A DNA stretch of 64,000 bases from an uncultured Pelagibacteraceae bacterium (GCA_902607115.1 CACLIZ010000003.1:1-64000), one strand, 5' to 3'; shown: positions 16,247-26,073, counted from the stretch's first letter. A program made the numbers and translations. The notes: generated by a model from the letters alone, not told the origin.

Positions 16247-18330
16247 TTAAGAATTTCTCTTTTTCCTACATGATTTGCTTTACTAACTATTCCATTTTCT
16301 TCCATCATATCAATAATTCTTGCAGCTCTATTATAGCCAATTTGAAGTTTTCTTTGGAGAAAAGATGTAGAAGCTTTACCTTCATTTTTTACCAATGTTA
16401 AAGCACTTTGATAAAGTTCGTCTTTATCGTTCATTTCAGAATTATTTTCATCATCTTCTGACGCTTCAGAAAACTTTAAGATTTCATCAACATATTCTGG
16501 TTCTGCTTGAGATCTTAAAAAATTATTTACTTTTTCTATTTCATCTTCAGTAACAAATGGAGCATGTATTCTTGCAATTCTATTTGCTGAGGACATAAAT
16601 AACATATCTCCCTTACCTAAAAGTTGTTCAGCTCCTTGTTCGCCAAGAATAGTCCTGCTATCGATTTTTGATGATACTTGAAATGAGATTCTAGTAGGAA
16701 AATTAGCCTTTATAGTTCCAGTAATTACATCAACGCTAGGTCTTTGAGTTGCCATTATTATATGTATTCCTGCTGCCCTAGCCATTTGTGAAAGTTTTTG
16801 AATATAATTTTCAATTTCTTTTCCAGATACCAACATTAAATCTGACATCTCATCAACTATTACCACAATATAAGGCATAAAAGTTTTATGCTTAGAATTA
16901 TATCCATCAATATTCCTCACACCTACTTTGGTCATCAATTTGTATCTATTCTCCATTTCTCTCACAACCCATCCTAAAACTGAAGCTGCCTTTTTTGCCT
17001 CAGTAATTACAGGACAAAGTAAATTTGGAATACCTTCGTATGTTGAAAGTTCCAACATTTTTGGATCAATTAAAATAAACTTACATTTGTCTGGTGTGTG
17101 TTTATATAACAATGATAATATTATAGTATTAATACAAACAGACTTTCCAGAACCAGTTGTTCCAGCAATTAGAAGGTGTGGCATAGCACTTAGATCACCA
17201 ATAATAGGATTTCCAGAAATACTTTTACCTAAAGCAACTGGTAGTTTCACATCTTTTTTTTTAAACTGAGTATCTTTGATGACTTCACCAAGATATACAT
17301 TTTCTCTAGATATATTTGGAAGTTCTATGCCTATAGTATTACTTCCAGGTATGATTGAAATTCTAGCAGACTCTGAACTGGTATTTCTAGCAATATCCTC
17401 AGATAAATTAATTATTTTTGAAACTTTTATTCCTGCGGCAGGCTCAAATTCATAAAGAGTAACTACAGGCCCATAATTTATTTTTTTAATTTTACCCTCT
17501 ACACCAAAATCCAATAATATTTTTTCCAGAAATTCTTCATTAATATTTTCATTTTTTTTTGCTAATTTTTCATTCTTTAACGGAAATCTTAAAAATTTTA
17601 AATCAGGAAGAATAAATTTTTTATTATTTGAATTGATTCTTGTATCAAAAGGCAAACTTTCCTGTAATTTTATTTCTTGAGAAGAATTTTTTGGAACAAT
17701 ATTTTCTTTGAATTCATTATAATTATCATTGATATCTTTATTTTCTTTAGAAAAAGAAAATTTTTTTAGGAATTTAATATACTTTAAAGTATTCAAAATC
17801 TTAAAATTAATACTTTTTAAAAACGAAATTGATACAAGAAAGATCAAAGTATAAAAAGAGATGTTATAATTTATTCCTATTACAGAAGATAAAAAACTAT
17901 TCTTAAAAAATAAGCCAACAAAACCCCCATTACCATTAATTGTTAAAAAGAATGATTCTTCTTTGAAGTATGAAAAAAATAGGCTGCCAAAAATTATATA
18001 AAATATGCAAAAAAATAAATTATCAATAAATAAAATATATTTTTTGTTAATTAGAATATTTAATCCAGAAAAAAATAAAGTAAACGGTATTAAGTAAACT
18101 ATTAAACCCATAGATTGAAATAAAAAATCTGAAATTACACTTCCATTAAATCCTAATAAATTTTGAATTTCATTGTTTTGACTGATTATAAAATTATCAT
18201 CATCTGGAGAATAACTAACAATAGAAATTAACAGCAATATTCCAAAAAATATTACCAATAAGCCAAATAGCTCTATAATTCTTCTTATTAAAAATTCTTT
18301 AGTATTTGTTAAGAAATTTGCAAATTTCAT
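16243..18330 (-). CDS. ftsK: DNA translocase FtsK
   Basis: FtsK anchors at the division septum and pumps chromosome termini through it. The 695-residue protein has about four N-terminal membrane helices (residues 20-160) and a short linker. The motor domain has Walker A GTTGSGKSVC and Walker B IVVIVDEMSDLM. A C-terminal winged-helix gamma domain (SFLQRKLQIGYNRAARIIDMME) reads KOPS sites. The linker is far shorter than in E. coli, so the protein is compact. It is the upstream gene of ftsK-lolA and divergent from the UbiH-like gene. Confidence 0.96.
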   Translation of the reverse strand: MKFANFLTNTKEFLIRRIIELFGLLVIFFGILLLISIVSYSPDDDNFIISQNNEIQNLLGFNGSVISDFLFQSMGLIVYLIPFTLFFSGLNILINKKYILFIDNLFFCIFYIIFGSLFFSYFKEESFFLTINGNGGFVGLFFKNSFLSSVIGINYNISFYTLIFLVSISFLKSINFKILNTLKYIKFLKKFSFSKENKDINDNYNEFKENIVPKNSSQEIKLQESLPFDTRINSNNKKFILPDLKFLRFPLKNEKLAKKNENINEEFLEKILLDFGVEGKIKKINYGPVVTLYEFEPAAGIKVSKIINLSEDIARNTSSESARISIIPGSNTIGIELPNISRENVYLGEVIKDTQFKKKDVKLPVALGKSISGNPIIGDLSAMPHLLIAGTTGSGKSVCINTIILSLLYKHTPDKCKFILIDPKMLELSTYEGIPNLLCPVITEAKKAASVLGWVVREMENRYKLMTKVGVRNIDGYNSKHKTFMPYIVVIVDEMSDLMLVSGKEIENYIQKLSQMARAAGIHIIMATQRPSVDVITGTIKANFPTRISFQVSSKIDSRTILGEQGAEQLLGKGDMLFMSSANRIARIHAPFVTEDEIEKVNNFLRSQAEPEYVDEILKFSEASEDDENNSEMNDKDELYQSALTLVKNEGKASTSFLQRKLQIGYNRAARIIDMMEENGIVSKANHVGKREILK

Positions 18331-18393
18331 ATAAATGAATCAAATAAGTTGATTTGTACCATTTAATTATTATTGGTAAAATTAAAAAATTTT

Positions 18394-19497
18394 ATGAAAG
18401 TTTGTATCATTGGAAATAATCTTACTAGCTTGATTTTAGCTAGTATTCTATCAAAAAAAAATTTGTTTATCGAAATTTATTCTATAAAAGGAAAAAAACT
18501 TAATTTCGCAACTAGAACGCTGGGTATAACTAGTTATAATTTAGATTATTTACAGAATTACTTTAAAGGAATTTCAAAAAAAACTCACCTAATAGAAGAG
18601 ATAAAAGTTTTTATTAAAAACGAAAAGATAAACGAAAAAGTTGTGTTTAGTAAAAATTCTAAACCATATTTTCATATGATTAAATATGATAAATTAATTA
18701 CATATTTAAAATCAAAAGTAAAAACAAATAAGTTTATATCATATAAATATTTAAAAAAAAATTCTCAATTATTGTCAATAGTAAAAAAAAATAAATTTAA
18801 ACTAATAATAAATTGTGAAAGGACAAACATTTTAACTGAAAAATTTTTAACAAAAGGAATTTATAAAAATTACAATAATAAAGCTTTCACAACCATAATT
18901 AAGCATTCCAAAGTTAATAACAATATAGCAACACAGATTTTTACTAAGAACGGTCCTATAGCTTATCTTCCACTTTCAAATTCATTTACATCTGTAGTAT
19001 ATTCAATTGAAACAAATAAAAAAAAAAACATATCGGAAAAAGAAATTGTAGAATTAATAAAAAAATTTAATCCTTGTTATAAAATATTATCTTATAAAAA
19101 TTTTGAGAGTTTTAATTTAAATATGAAATTACCCAAAAAATATTATTATAAAAATATCCTTTTTTTTGGAGATTCAATTCATTCAATTCATCCTTTAGCT
19201 GGACAAGGTTTTAATATGACTATTAGAGATATAGTTAAGTTTAATGAGATGCTGGACAAAAAAATAAATTTAGGTTTGAACATCGACGAGAATATTTATA
19301 AGGAGTTTGAAAAAAATGCAAAAAGCTATAATAATATGTTTTCTTTTGGTATAGATTTTATATATGAGTTTTTTAGATTAAATAGGAACTTTGTTCCAAA
19401 AAGTATTTCACAAAAAATGTTTACCTTCATTAATAAGAGTAAAAAAATCAAAGATTTTAGCATTAAATTTGCAAATCAAGGAAATTTAAATTATTGA
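18394..19497 (+). CDS. UbiH/UbiF-family FAD-dependent hydroxylase
   Basis: The ATG at 18394 gives a 367-residue flavoprotein starting MKVCIIGNNLTSLILASIL, a divergent FAD-binding Rossmann motif. A start 21 bases earlier would only add a short basic stub. The C-terminal FAD motif FFGDSIHSIHPLAGQGFNMTIRD is the UbiH/UbiF/UbiM signature, so ring hydroxylation in ubiquinone synthesis is the likely role. The middle part is lysine- and asparagine-rich and diverged. Which ring position it acts on is not clear. It converges on the LON-domain gene with a 7-base overlap. Confidence 0.8.
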   Translation: MKVCIIGNNLTSLILASILSKKNLFIEIYSIKGKKLNFATRTLGITSYNLDYLQNYFKGISKKTHLIEEIKVFIKNEKINEKVVFSKNSKPYFHMIKYDKLITYLKSKVKTNKFISYKYLKKNSQLLSIVKKNKFKLIINCERTNILTEKFLTKGIYKNYNNKAFTTIIKHSKVNNNIATQIFTKNGPIAYLPLSNSFTSVVYSIETNKKKNISEKEIVELIKKFNPCYKILSYKNFESFNLNMKLPKKYYYKNILFFGDSIHSIHPLAGQGFNMTIRDIVKFNEMLDKKINLGLNIDENIYKEFEKNAKSYNNMFSFGIDFIYEFFRLNRNFVPKSISQKMFTFINKSKKIKDFSIKFANQGNLNY

Positions 19498-20135
19498 ATA
19501 GTTTTTAGATTTGAAAAATTCGAACCATAAGTGTTAAGAATTTCTTCAAACTTTATCTGTCTCTCTTGTAAATTTTTAGTTTCTAAAAGAATTTGTTTTT
19601 CAAGAATCGAAAAAGGTGAAGCCATAGATAGTGCAGACAATGTTTGATAGACATTTTGTCCTTCAAGATCTTTCCAATTTATTTCATATCCTCTTTTATT
19701 AAATAATATTTTCAATTCTTTTAATATTTTTTTTATTTTATTAAATTCAAAGTTTTCCTGATTTGTGTTTTCATCATTTTTATATAAATTATAATTTACA
19801 TATAGTTCTCTGTAATTTTTCTTATTTTCAATTTCGTTAATTTTTTTAAATCTATTCAATCCTTTTATAATTATTATATATCTACCGTCTTCTGTTTCAT
19901 TAAAACTAATTATTCTACAAACACAACCAACATCAAATAAATCTGGATTTTTTAAGTTACCGGTTTTTTTTGGCTGAATCATTCCGATAATTCTATTATT
20001 GGACATAGAGTCATCTATCATTTGAAGGTATCTTGGTTCAAAAATATTTAGTGGTACGGTCGTTTCTGGAAAAACAATAAAATTTGAAAGAGGAAAGATA
20101 GGTATTTTAGTTGGTAGACTATTTGATTGATCCAT
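19491..20135 (-). CDS. LON N-terminal-domain protein (no protease domain)
   Basis: The 214-residue protein is a free-standing LON substrate-binding domain: LPTKIPIFPLSNFIVFPET, PLNIFEPRYLQMIDDSM, and DVGCVCRIISFNETEDGRYI followed by a helical tail. Neither AAA+ nor Ser-Lys protease parts are present. Such single-domain LON proteins are widespread in alphaproteobacteria, and their role, perhaps protein quality control, is not settled. It is divergent from the TPR-sulfotransferase gene. Confidence 0.88.
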   Translation of the reverse strand: MDQSNSLPTKIPIFPLSNFIVFPETTVPLNIFEPRYLQMIDDSMSNNRIIGMIQPKKTGNLKNPDLFDVGCVCRIISFNETEDGRYIIIIKGLNRFKKINEIENKKNYRELYVNYNLYKNDENTNQENFEFNKIKKILKELKILFNKRGYEINWKDLEGQNVYQTLSALSMASPFSILEKQILLETKNLQERQIKFEEILNTYGSNFSNLKTIQ

Positions 20136-20170
20136 ATATAAAAATATATCATAAGAAAAAAAAATAAAAA

Positions 20171-21766
20171 ATGAATAAAGAATTATTCGAGCTTGATAAG
20201 TTATTTAAATCAAACAAATTTGATGAAGTAATTTCAAAAACGAAAAAACTTATTAAAAAAGGAGAAAATTTTGCTCCATATTATAATCTATTAGGTATTT
20301 CACTAGATAATACTGGAGAAACTTTCAAAGCTGAGAAGATTTTTTTAGAGGCAATTAAAAAAAGCTCTAAAGAAATAAGTTATTATTCAAATCTAGGTAA
20401 AGTTTTAATTAAGCAAGATAAATTAAAAGAAGCTGAAAATATTCTAACCCAAGCTTTAAAAATAAAATCTGACGATCCTTTTTCTTTATTCGAGCTAGGA
20501 AAGCTAAAAAAATTACAGAAAAATTTATTAGAGGCAGTAGACTATTTTATAAAAGTTTATAACATCAATTCAAACTTTCCAAATGCACTTTTCATGATAG
20601 GCAAAACTTATCTTGAAATTTCACAGGATTCTAAAGATATAAAATACAAAGATCTCTCTAAAAAAAAATTATTAGAGTGTAGCCGTCTTTTTCCTGAAAA
20701 TGTAGATGCTGATTTTCTTTTGAGCGAAATCATTAATTATGAAAAAGAAAAATCCCATCAGAAAGTTATGTTGAATAAAATCGAAAATATAAAATTTGAT
20801 AATAAGAGAAGAAAATCTGTGCTACTTTTTTCAATAGCTAAATCATTTGAGGATCAAAAAAAATATGATCAAGCTTCTGAATTTTTAAAAATTGCAAATA
20901 GTGAAATTGACTCAACTATCGATAAAAAAATAATGATAAAATATTCAAAAAGATTTGAAAATTTAAAATTTCTATTTAATAAAGTAATAAACATTAAATA
21001 TTTAGATGATGAAGGTTTATATGATAAAAAAATTGTATGTATTGTTGGTATGCCTAGATCAGGAACAACACTTCTTCACCAATTGATTGCATCCTCAAAA
21101 GAAACAGAAGGTGTAGGAGAAAGTGCAGTAATCCCAAGTTTTTTTGAAAAAAATATCTTCAATAAAGAATTTTTAGATAATATTTATAAAAACAAAAAAT
21201 TAAACATAAAATATTTAATAGAGATATCAAAATTACTTGGTAACGATTTTAATAAAATTCAAACTACAAATAAAAATACTATTATTGACAAAAATCCTTC
21301 AAATTTTTTTTGGATAGGGTTTATTAAATTACTTTTTCCTAATTCAAAAATTATTCATATAAGACGAAATTTAAAAGATATTTGTTTATCAATTTATAAA
21401 AATATATTTGGAATTGATGAAATGGATTGGTCATACAATCAGACTAATATTATAGAATATGTAAAAATTTATAATAAAACCATAAATTTTTGGAAAAAAA
21501 AATATGGTAATTCTGTATACGAAATTGATTATGAAAATTTAATTAGTAATAAAAATGAAGAAACTAAAAAGTTATTTTCTTTTTGTGGATTGAATTGGTC
21601 AGAGGATATATTTGATTTTTATAAAACTGGAAAGACAATAAGAACAGCAAGTCTTTATCAAGTTAAAAAACCAATTTATAAAAGTTCAGTAAATATTAGT
21701 GATAATTATTCAAATTATATGAATTTTTTAAATGATTTAGATAACTTGGAGATTGATAAAACTTAA
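20171..21766 (+). CDS. TPR-repeat protein with C-terminal sulfotransferase domain
   Basis: The 531-residue protein has an N-terminal array of TPR repeats (about residues 1-260). A sulfotransferase domain starts with the PAPS 5'-phosphosulfate loop GMPRSGTTLLHQL at residue 293. The 3'-phosphate-binding motif KIIHIRRNLKDICLSIYKNI and the acidic DKNPSNFFW region follow. It would transfer sulfate from PAPS to a protein, sugar or small molecule. The acceptor is unknown. TPR-sulfotransferase fusions occur in marine bacteria. It stands alone just before a tRNA gene. Confidence 0.85.
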   Translation: MNKELFELDKLFKSNKFDEVISKTKKLIKKGENFAPYYNLLGISLDNTGETFKAEKIFLEAIKKSSKEISYYSNLGKVLIKQDKLKEAENILTQALKIKSDDPFSLFELGKLKKLQKNLLEAVDYFIKVYNINSNFPNALFMIGKTYLEISQDSKDIKYKDLSKKKLLECSRLFPENVDADFLLSEIINYEKEKSHQKVMLNKIENIKFDNKRRKSVLLFSIAKSFEDQKKYDQASEFLKIANSEIDSTIDKKIMIKYSKRFENLKFLFNKVINIKYLDDEGLYDKKIVCIVGMPRSGTTLLHQLIASSKETEGVGESAVIPSFFEKNIFNKEFLDNIYKNKKLNIKYLIEISKLLGNDFNKIQTTNKNTIIDKNPSNFFWIGFIKLLFPNSKIIHIRRNLKDICLSIYKNIFGIDEMDWSYNQTNIIEYVKIYNKTINFWKKKYGNSVYEIDYENLISNKNEETKKLFSFCGLNWSEDIFDFYKTGKTIRTASLYQVKKPIYKSSVNISDNYSNYMNFLNDLDNLEIDKT

Positions 21767-21779
21767 ATTTTAATAATGA

Positions 21780-21808
21780 TTGAATTTTAAAAAATAGATA
21801 TCTATAAT
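21780..21808 (+). promoter_or_regulatory. Promoter of tRNA-Gly
   Basis: A -35 hexamer TTGAAT (21780-21785), a 17-base spacer and a perfect -10 hexamer TATAAT (21803-21808) lie 13 bases ahead of the mature tRNA 5' end. The 12-base palindrome ATAGATATCTAT (21794-21805) overlaps the -10. This is the cleanest sigma-70-type promoter visible in the window. Confidence 0.7.
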
Positions 21809-21821
21809 CATTTTACAATAA

Positions 21822-21896
21822 GCGGGCATAGCTCAGTGGTAGAGCGTCTCGTTGCCAACGAGAAGGTCGTGGGTTCGAGTCCCATTGCCCGCTCCA
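21822..21896 (+). tRNA. tRNA-Gly (anticodon GCC)
   Basis: The sequence folds as a full cloverleaf. The acceptor stem GCGGGCA pairs with TGCCCGC, the D arm is GCTC-AGTGGTA-GAGC, and the anticodon arm is TCTCG-TTGCCAA-CGAGA with anticodon GCC. The T arm is GTGGG-TTCGAGT-CCCAT. The discriminator T is followed by an encoded CCA at 21894-21896. No introns or odd loops are seen. phhB starts 13 bases downstream. Confidence 0.97.
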
Positions 21897-21908
21897 TGTA
21901 ATATAAAT

Positions 21909-22250
21909 ATGAAAGAAGATTTATCTCAAAAAAAATGTATACCCTGTGAAGGTGGAATTCCTGGTTTTGATATCACAGAAATACACAAATATCTAAAAAT
22001 GGTTGATGGTTGGGAAGTAAAGGCAGATGATAAAAAAATTTATTACTTGATAAAAGAATTCAAATTTAAAAATTTTCTAGAAAGTCAAAACTTTATTAAT
22101 AAAGTTGGAGAAATTGCTGAAGTCGAAGGTCATCATCCTGATATATGGTTTGGATGGGGATATGCTAAAATTAAAATATTTACACATGCAATTCAAGGGT
22201 TGCATGAGAGTGATTTTGTTTTAGCTGCAAAAATAGATAAAATAAACTAA
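21909..22250 (+). CDS. phhB: Pterin-4a-carbinolamine dehydratase
   Basis: PhhB dehydrates 4a-hydroxytetrahydrobiopterin to regenerate pterin cofactor; homologues also act as DCoH. The ATG at 21909 gives 113 residues; an open frame extends upstream only through the tRNA gene. The protein has the family signature AEVEGHHPDIWFGWGYAKI with the catalytic His pair, and the second His in IKIFTHAIQGLHESDF. An N-terminal CIPCEGG segment is usual. No phenylalanine hydroxylase gene is visible nearby. It converges on purH. Confidence 0.92.
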   Translation: MKEDLSQKKCIPCEGGIPGFDITEIHKYLKMVDGWEVKADDKKIYYLIKEFKFKNFLESQNFINKVGEIAEVEGHHPDIWFGWGYAKIKIFTHAIQGLHESDFVLAAKIDKIN

Positions 22251-23785
22251 TGACTGAAATGTCTTGATTTTGAAAATATTAAGACAATTCCCATATCATT
22301 TGCAAATTTAATTATTTCCTTATCTCTTATTGATCCATAAGGTTGAATAATAGCTGTTACACCAGCTTGAACAAGACTTTCAATACCATCCAAGAATGGA
22401 AAAAAAGCATCCGATGCAGCTGCAAGAGGACTTTCATTATCAAATTGTTTAAATCTTTTCATTTTTTCAATTGCAATTTTGCAACTATCTATTCTGCTTG
22501 GTTGACCTGATCCAATACCCAAAGTTTTATTTTTTTGTGTAATTACTATTGCATTAGATTTTACAGAGCGACATACATTAAAAGAAAAAATAAGTTGTTC
22601 CATTAATTTTTTAGATGGTTTTATTTTTGAAACAATTTTAAAATTATTTTTATCAAAAATCTGATTATCATTTGTTTGCATTAAAAAGGAATTTATTCCA
22701 GAAACTATCTTATTATATTTATTTAGTGCAACACGAGTACTGTCGATTAATCTAAGATTTTTTTTACTTTTAAATAATTTTATTGCTGCTTTATCAAATC
22801 CATTTGCAACAATTACTTCATAATAATTTTTTATTATTTCTTTTGCAATTTTTAGACTAATTTTATAATTGCATGCCACAATGCCTCCAAAAGCACTTAT
22901 AGGATCACAATTCATTGCTGATAAATAGCTTTTTAAGTGATCAGTTTCTATTGAAACTCCTGAAGGATTGGAATGTTTTACTATCACAGTACCTCTATTT
23001 TTTGGCAACGTCTGTGTCAAGCTTAGACAGGCAAAAATATCATTATAGTTATTATAGCTTAATTCTTTTCCTTGTAATTTTATTAAATTAAAATTTTCTT
23101 CATTTCCATATATAGCTCCAAGTTGATGAGGGTTTTCGCCATACCTCAATTTTTGAATTAAATTTGTTTTAATGAATATTTTTTCTGGGATTTCTATCTT
23201 TGAAAAATTATTAAAATAATTAAAAATTATTGAGTCATAACTAGCTGTTTCACCAAAAGCTACTTGAGACATTTTTTCTCTAAATTGTAATGATGTACCT
23301 CCTTGAAATAATTTTAATTCATGAATTAATTTTTGATAATGATCAATTTTTGTAATTACAGTTACGTCTTTATAGTTTTTTGCAGCAGATCTTACTAATG
23401 CTGGACCTCCAATATCAATATTTTCAATTATTTTTTTGTGATTTTTAGTTTGATTAATTATTTTTTTAAAAGGATAAAAATTAGCAATGACTAGATCTAT
23501 ACTTTCAAAATTAAGTTTTTTTATTATCTTTTTATGTGATGTTTTATTTCTTTTATAAAGTATTCCCGAATGTATTTTTGGATGTAAAGTTTTTACTCTA
23601 CCATCTAAAATTTCTGAAAAACCTGTATAATCTGAAACTTCTATACATTTATATCCAAGTGATTTAATTTTTTTATATGTGCCACCTGAACTGATTATCT
23701 TTATTTTATATTTTTTTAAATTTTTTAAAATATTACTAAGCTTATTCTTATTAGATAAAGAAATTAAAGCAGTTTTAATTTTCAT
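22247..23785 (-). CDS. purH: Bifunctional AICAR transformylase / IMP cyclohydrolase
   Basis: PurH catalyses the last two steps of IMP synthesis: formylation of AICAR with 10-formyl-THF, then ring closure. The 512-residue protein has the MGS-like cyclohydrolase domain (residues 1-190, with SSGGTYKKIKSLG and DGRVKTLHPKIHSGIL). The transformylase domain has LRYGENPHQLGA, the catalytic Lys-His pair VIVKHSNPSG, and SDAFFPFLDGIE. It overlaps the heparinase-family gene by 4 bases. The order rpe-heparinase-purH recurs in alphaproteobacteria. Confidence 0.96.
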   Translation of the reverse strand: MKIKTALISLSNKNKLSNILKNLKKYKIKIISSGGTYKKIKSLGYKCIEVSDYTGFSEILDGRVKTLHPKIHSGILYKRNKTSHKKIIKKLNFESIDLVIANFYPFKKIINQTKNHKKIIENIDIGGPALVRSAAKNYKDVTVITKIDHYQKLIHELKLFQGGTSLQFREKMSQVAFGETASYDSIIFNYFNNFSKIEIPEKIFIKTNLIQKLRYGENPHQLGAIYGNEENFNLIKLQGKELSYNNYNDIFACLSLTQTLPKNRGTVIVKHSNPSGVSIETDHLKSYLSAMNCDPISAFGGIVACNYKISLKIAKEIIKNYYEVIVANGFDKAAIKLFKSKKNLRLIDSTRVALNKYNKIVSGINSFLMQTNDNQIFDKNNFKIVSKIKPSKKLMEQLIFSFNVCRSVKSNAIVITQKNKTLGIGSGQPSRIDSCKIAIEKMKRFKQFDNESPLAAASDAFFPFLDGIESLVQAGVTAIIQPYGSIRDKEIIKFANDMGIVLIFSKSRHFSH

Positions 23786-25413
23786 ATCTTAGATATTTCC
23801 CAAAAAATATTTTGTTCTTCGAAATTAGTTAATCCAGATACAAGTATATTTTTATTTTCTAAATACTTATTTTTCACTCCAAAATATAATCCTTTTTCAA
23901 TATCAATATTATGATTTTTACAAGTAAATTTCCATCCAGCATTATTACTTTCAATTAATATAGAATCATTATTTAATAATTTTGTTAACTTGATTTCCGG
24001 CAGTAAATGAAACCTTAGCTCAAAATGGCTGGTGTTGAAGTTTTTTGTTTTTATAAGTTTGTCACAACCTTGTAATTTATAATCATCATGAAAATACTGT
24101 ATTTGTCTTTCATGTATAACTCCATTAGATTTAGAATAAGCATCGTGTGAAGCTTTTAACATCCAAAAGTTTTTTTCAGATTTGATTTCTTTATTAAAAA
24201 CTTTAAAATTTTTACTTACTAGCGTGTTGCCATATTTATTTTTTACAAATCTTACTGCAGAAGTATTATTTAGAATTAGAGTTGAGTGCGTTGCGGTTGA
24301 TTTAGATATAATATTTAATTGATGCTTGTAATCTTGAAAATAACCTGAATTTGTTATTACTTTTTCTCCTAGATAACTAAATTCAAAAGAAAATAAACCT
24401 GCCTGATAATCTTTCGAAAATCTTTTTTCAGGCGCTTTACCAAAATCAATTACTAATGAAGTTTTTTTATTCTTTAAAACTACGTATCCACCCGATTCAT
24501 TAGCATCATCTTTAAATTTGTATTTATTGAGATTTAGATAATCATCAAATTCTTTATTTGAGTCTTCAAAATTACCATTGAATAAAATTCCATTTTTTCT
24601 TTTGGCACATAAAAGATTATATGATTTACCAAGGTAAAAGATTGATTCATCTAAAAAATCTGGAATATTTGTTTGAGACTCTTTTAATAGTTCTCTTATT
24701 ACAATTAAATATTTTAGATATAAAACTAATTGTCTTAAGTTTCTAGATTTAGGAAAACTGCTTGTGTCTAATGAAAAATTTAATATTTGTTTTAAAAGAT
24801 CAATTCCATATTTGATATAGTAAGTGTCCCCATAAGTTAATCCAACTAAAATTATAGCAGTACTCCCAATTATCTTATCATCTAATTTTTCTGAGCTTTT
24901 TATTTCATTGATTAAGTGATTTGTTTGTTTTTTAATTAGTGAGTTAAAGCGTAATTTATAATTTGTTTCAGAATTTTCATAAGTTAATTTGGAATTCGAA
25001 ATCCATGCAATAATTCTTTTTGACAAAATATCTAAATCCCAAATGTGTTGTTTATATTTATCATTTTCGTCAATCCAATTAGAAATTATATTTTGGGTAA
25101 TTTTTTTTGATGACTTTAAGTCTAGGGTAAATAACCAAAAAAAACTATGAAGTTTTTTAAAATTTTTATGGTTTAAATTTGTAGATTTGTTCCATACAGA
25201 ATTTAATGAAAAATCTTCAATGTTATATTTTTTTTTATCAAATTTTATTAGACAATTTAAAATACTTTGGTTTGGTTTATATATAATAACTTTATCATCA
25301 ATTTTAGAAATTTTTTTATTATAAATAGGAGAGTTTAAATAAATCTTTCTTATTTGTTTTACTATATGAAAGAAAATAGAACCAAAGTTTAAAAAAGAAC
25401 TTTTTAAAAACAT
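23782..25413 (-). CDS. Heparinase II/III-family protein
   Basis: The 543-residue protein has an alpha-helical toroid-like N-terminal half and a C-terminal beta-sandwich region typical of heparinase II/III proteins (GYVVLKNKKTSLVIDFG, GLFSFEFSYLGEKVITNSGY and STATHSTLILNNTSAVRF, residues about 300-380). Family members cleave uronic-acid polysaccharides. The conserved position between rpe and purH in alphaproteobacteria hints at a housekeeping role, perhaps on cell-surface glycan, but that is inference. No clear signal peptide is seen. It starts directly after the rpe stop. Confidence 0.82.
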   Translation of the reverse strand: MFLKSSFLNFGSIFFHIVKQIRKIYLNSPIYNKKISKIDDKVIIYKPNQSILNCLIKFDKKKYNIEDFSLNSVWNKSTNLNHKNFKKLHSFFWLFTLDLKSSKKITQNIISNWIDENDKYKQHIWDLDILSKRIIAWISNSKLTYENSETNYKLRFNSLIKKQTNHLINEIKSSEKLDDKIIGSTAIILVGLTYGDTYYIKYGIDLLKQILNFSLDTSSFPKSRNLRQLVLYLKYLIVIRELLKESQTNIPDFLDESIFYLGKSYNLLCAKRKNGILFNGNFEDSNKEFDDYLNLNKYKFKDDANESGGYVVLKNKKTSLVIDFGKAPEKRFSKDYQAGLFSFEFSYLGEKVITNSGYFQDYKHQLNIISKSTATHSTLILNNTSAVRFVKNKYGNTLVSKNFKVFNKEIKSEKNFWMLKASHDAYSKSNGVIHERQIQYFHDDYKLQGCDKLIKTKNFNTSHFELRFHLLPEIKLTKLLNNDSILIESNNAGWKFTCKNHNIDIEKGLYFGVKNKYLENKNILVSGLTNFEEQNIFWEISKI

Positions 25414-26073
25414 TTACATTTGTTTTAAGATTTTTATATTTTTTTTAATATCTCCATTATTTTCTTTAAAGACTGTTGTGCCTGAAACTAAAATATCCAC
25501 ACCAGCTTCTATTGCAATCATAGAAGTTTCAAAGTTTATTCCACCATCGATTTCAATTTTAAAATTTAAATTATTTTCTTTCCTAATTTGATCTAAATTT
25601 TTAACCTTTCGAAGAACATCATCTATAAACTTTTGGCCACCAAAACCTGGGTAGACACTCATTACTAAAACTAAATCAATTTTATCTAAATATTCTTTAA
25701 CAGCTTTTATTTCAGTTTTAGGATTTAAAGACATTCCAACTTTTTTATTTAATGATTTAATTAGATTTATTGTCTCCAAAGGATTTTCTGTAGCTTCTGG
25801 GTGAAAAGTTATAATATCAGCCCCAGCATCACTATAGTCCTTAATATATTTATGTACTGGATCTATCATTAAATGAACATCAAAAGGTAAGTTTGTATAT
25901 TTTCTCAAACTTTTTATAACCGGAGGTCCAATTGTAAGATTTGGAACAAAGTGACCATCCATCACATCAACATGTACCATGTCAGCTCCACCTTGTTCAA
26001 GTCTCTTAATTTCATTACCCAACTGACTAAAGTCAGCTGATAAAATTGAAGGTGATATTTGTATTTTTTTCAT
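25414..26073 (-). CDS. rpe: Ribulose-phosphate 3-epimerase
   Basis: Rpe interconverts ribulose 5-phosphate and xylulose 5-phosphate in the pentose phosphate pathway. The 219-residue barrel has ISPSILSADFSQLGNEIKRL, the metal ligands in VHVDVMDGHFVPNLTIGPP and PFDVHLMIDP, and VMSVYPGFGGQKF. The catalytic Asp is in KIEIDGGINFETS, followed by VSGTTVFKE. It is the first gene of the minus-strand rpe-heparinase-purH run. Confidence 0.97.
   Translation of the reverse strand: MKKIQISPSILSADFSQLGNEIKRLEQGGADMVHVDVMDGHFVPNLTIGPPVIKSLRKYTNLPFDVHLMIDPVHKYIKDYSDAGADIITFHPEATENPLETINLIKSLNKKVGMSLNPKTEIKAVKEYLDKIDLVLVMSVYPGFGGQKFIDDVLRKVKNLDQIRKENNLNFKIEIDGGINFETSMIAIEAGVDILVSGTTVFKENNGDIKKNIKILKQM

Noticed and set aside
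21852-21908. Longer phhB start inside the tRNA-Gly gene
   Set aside because: The extra frame is encoded by the tRNA sequence itself; the ATG at 21909 fits the family N-terminus.
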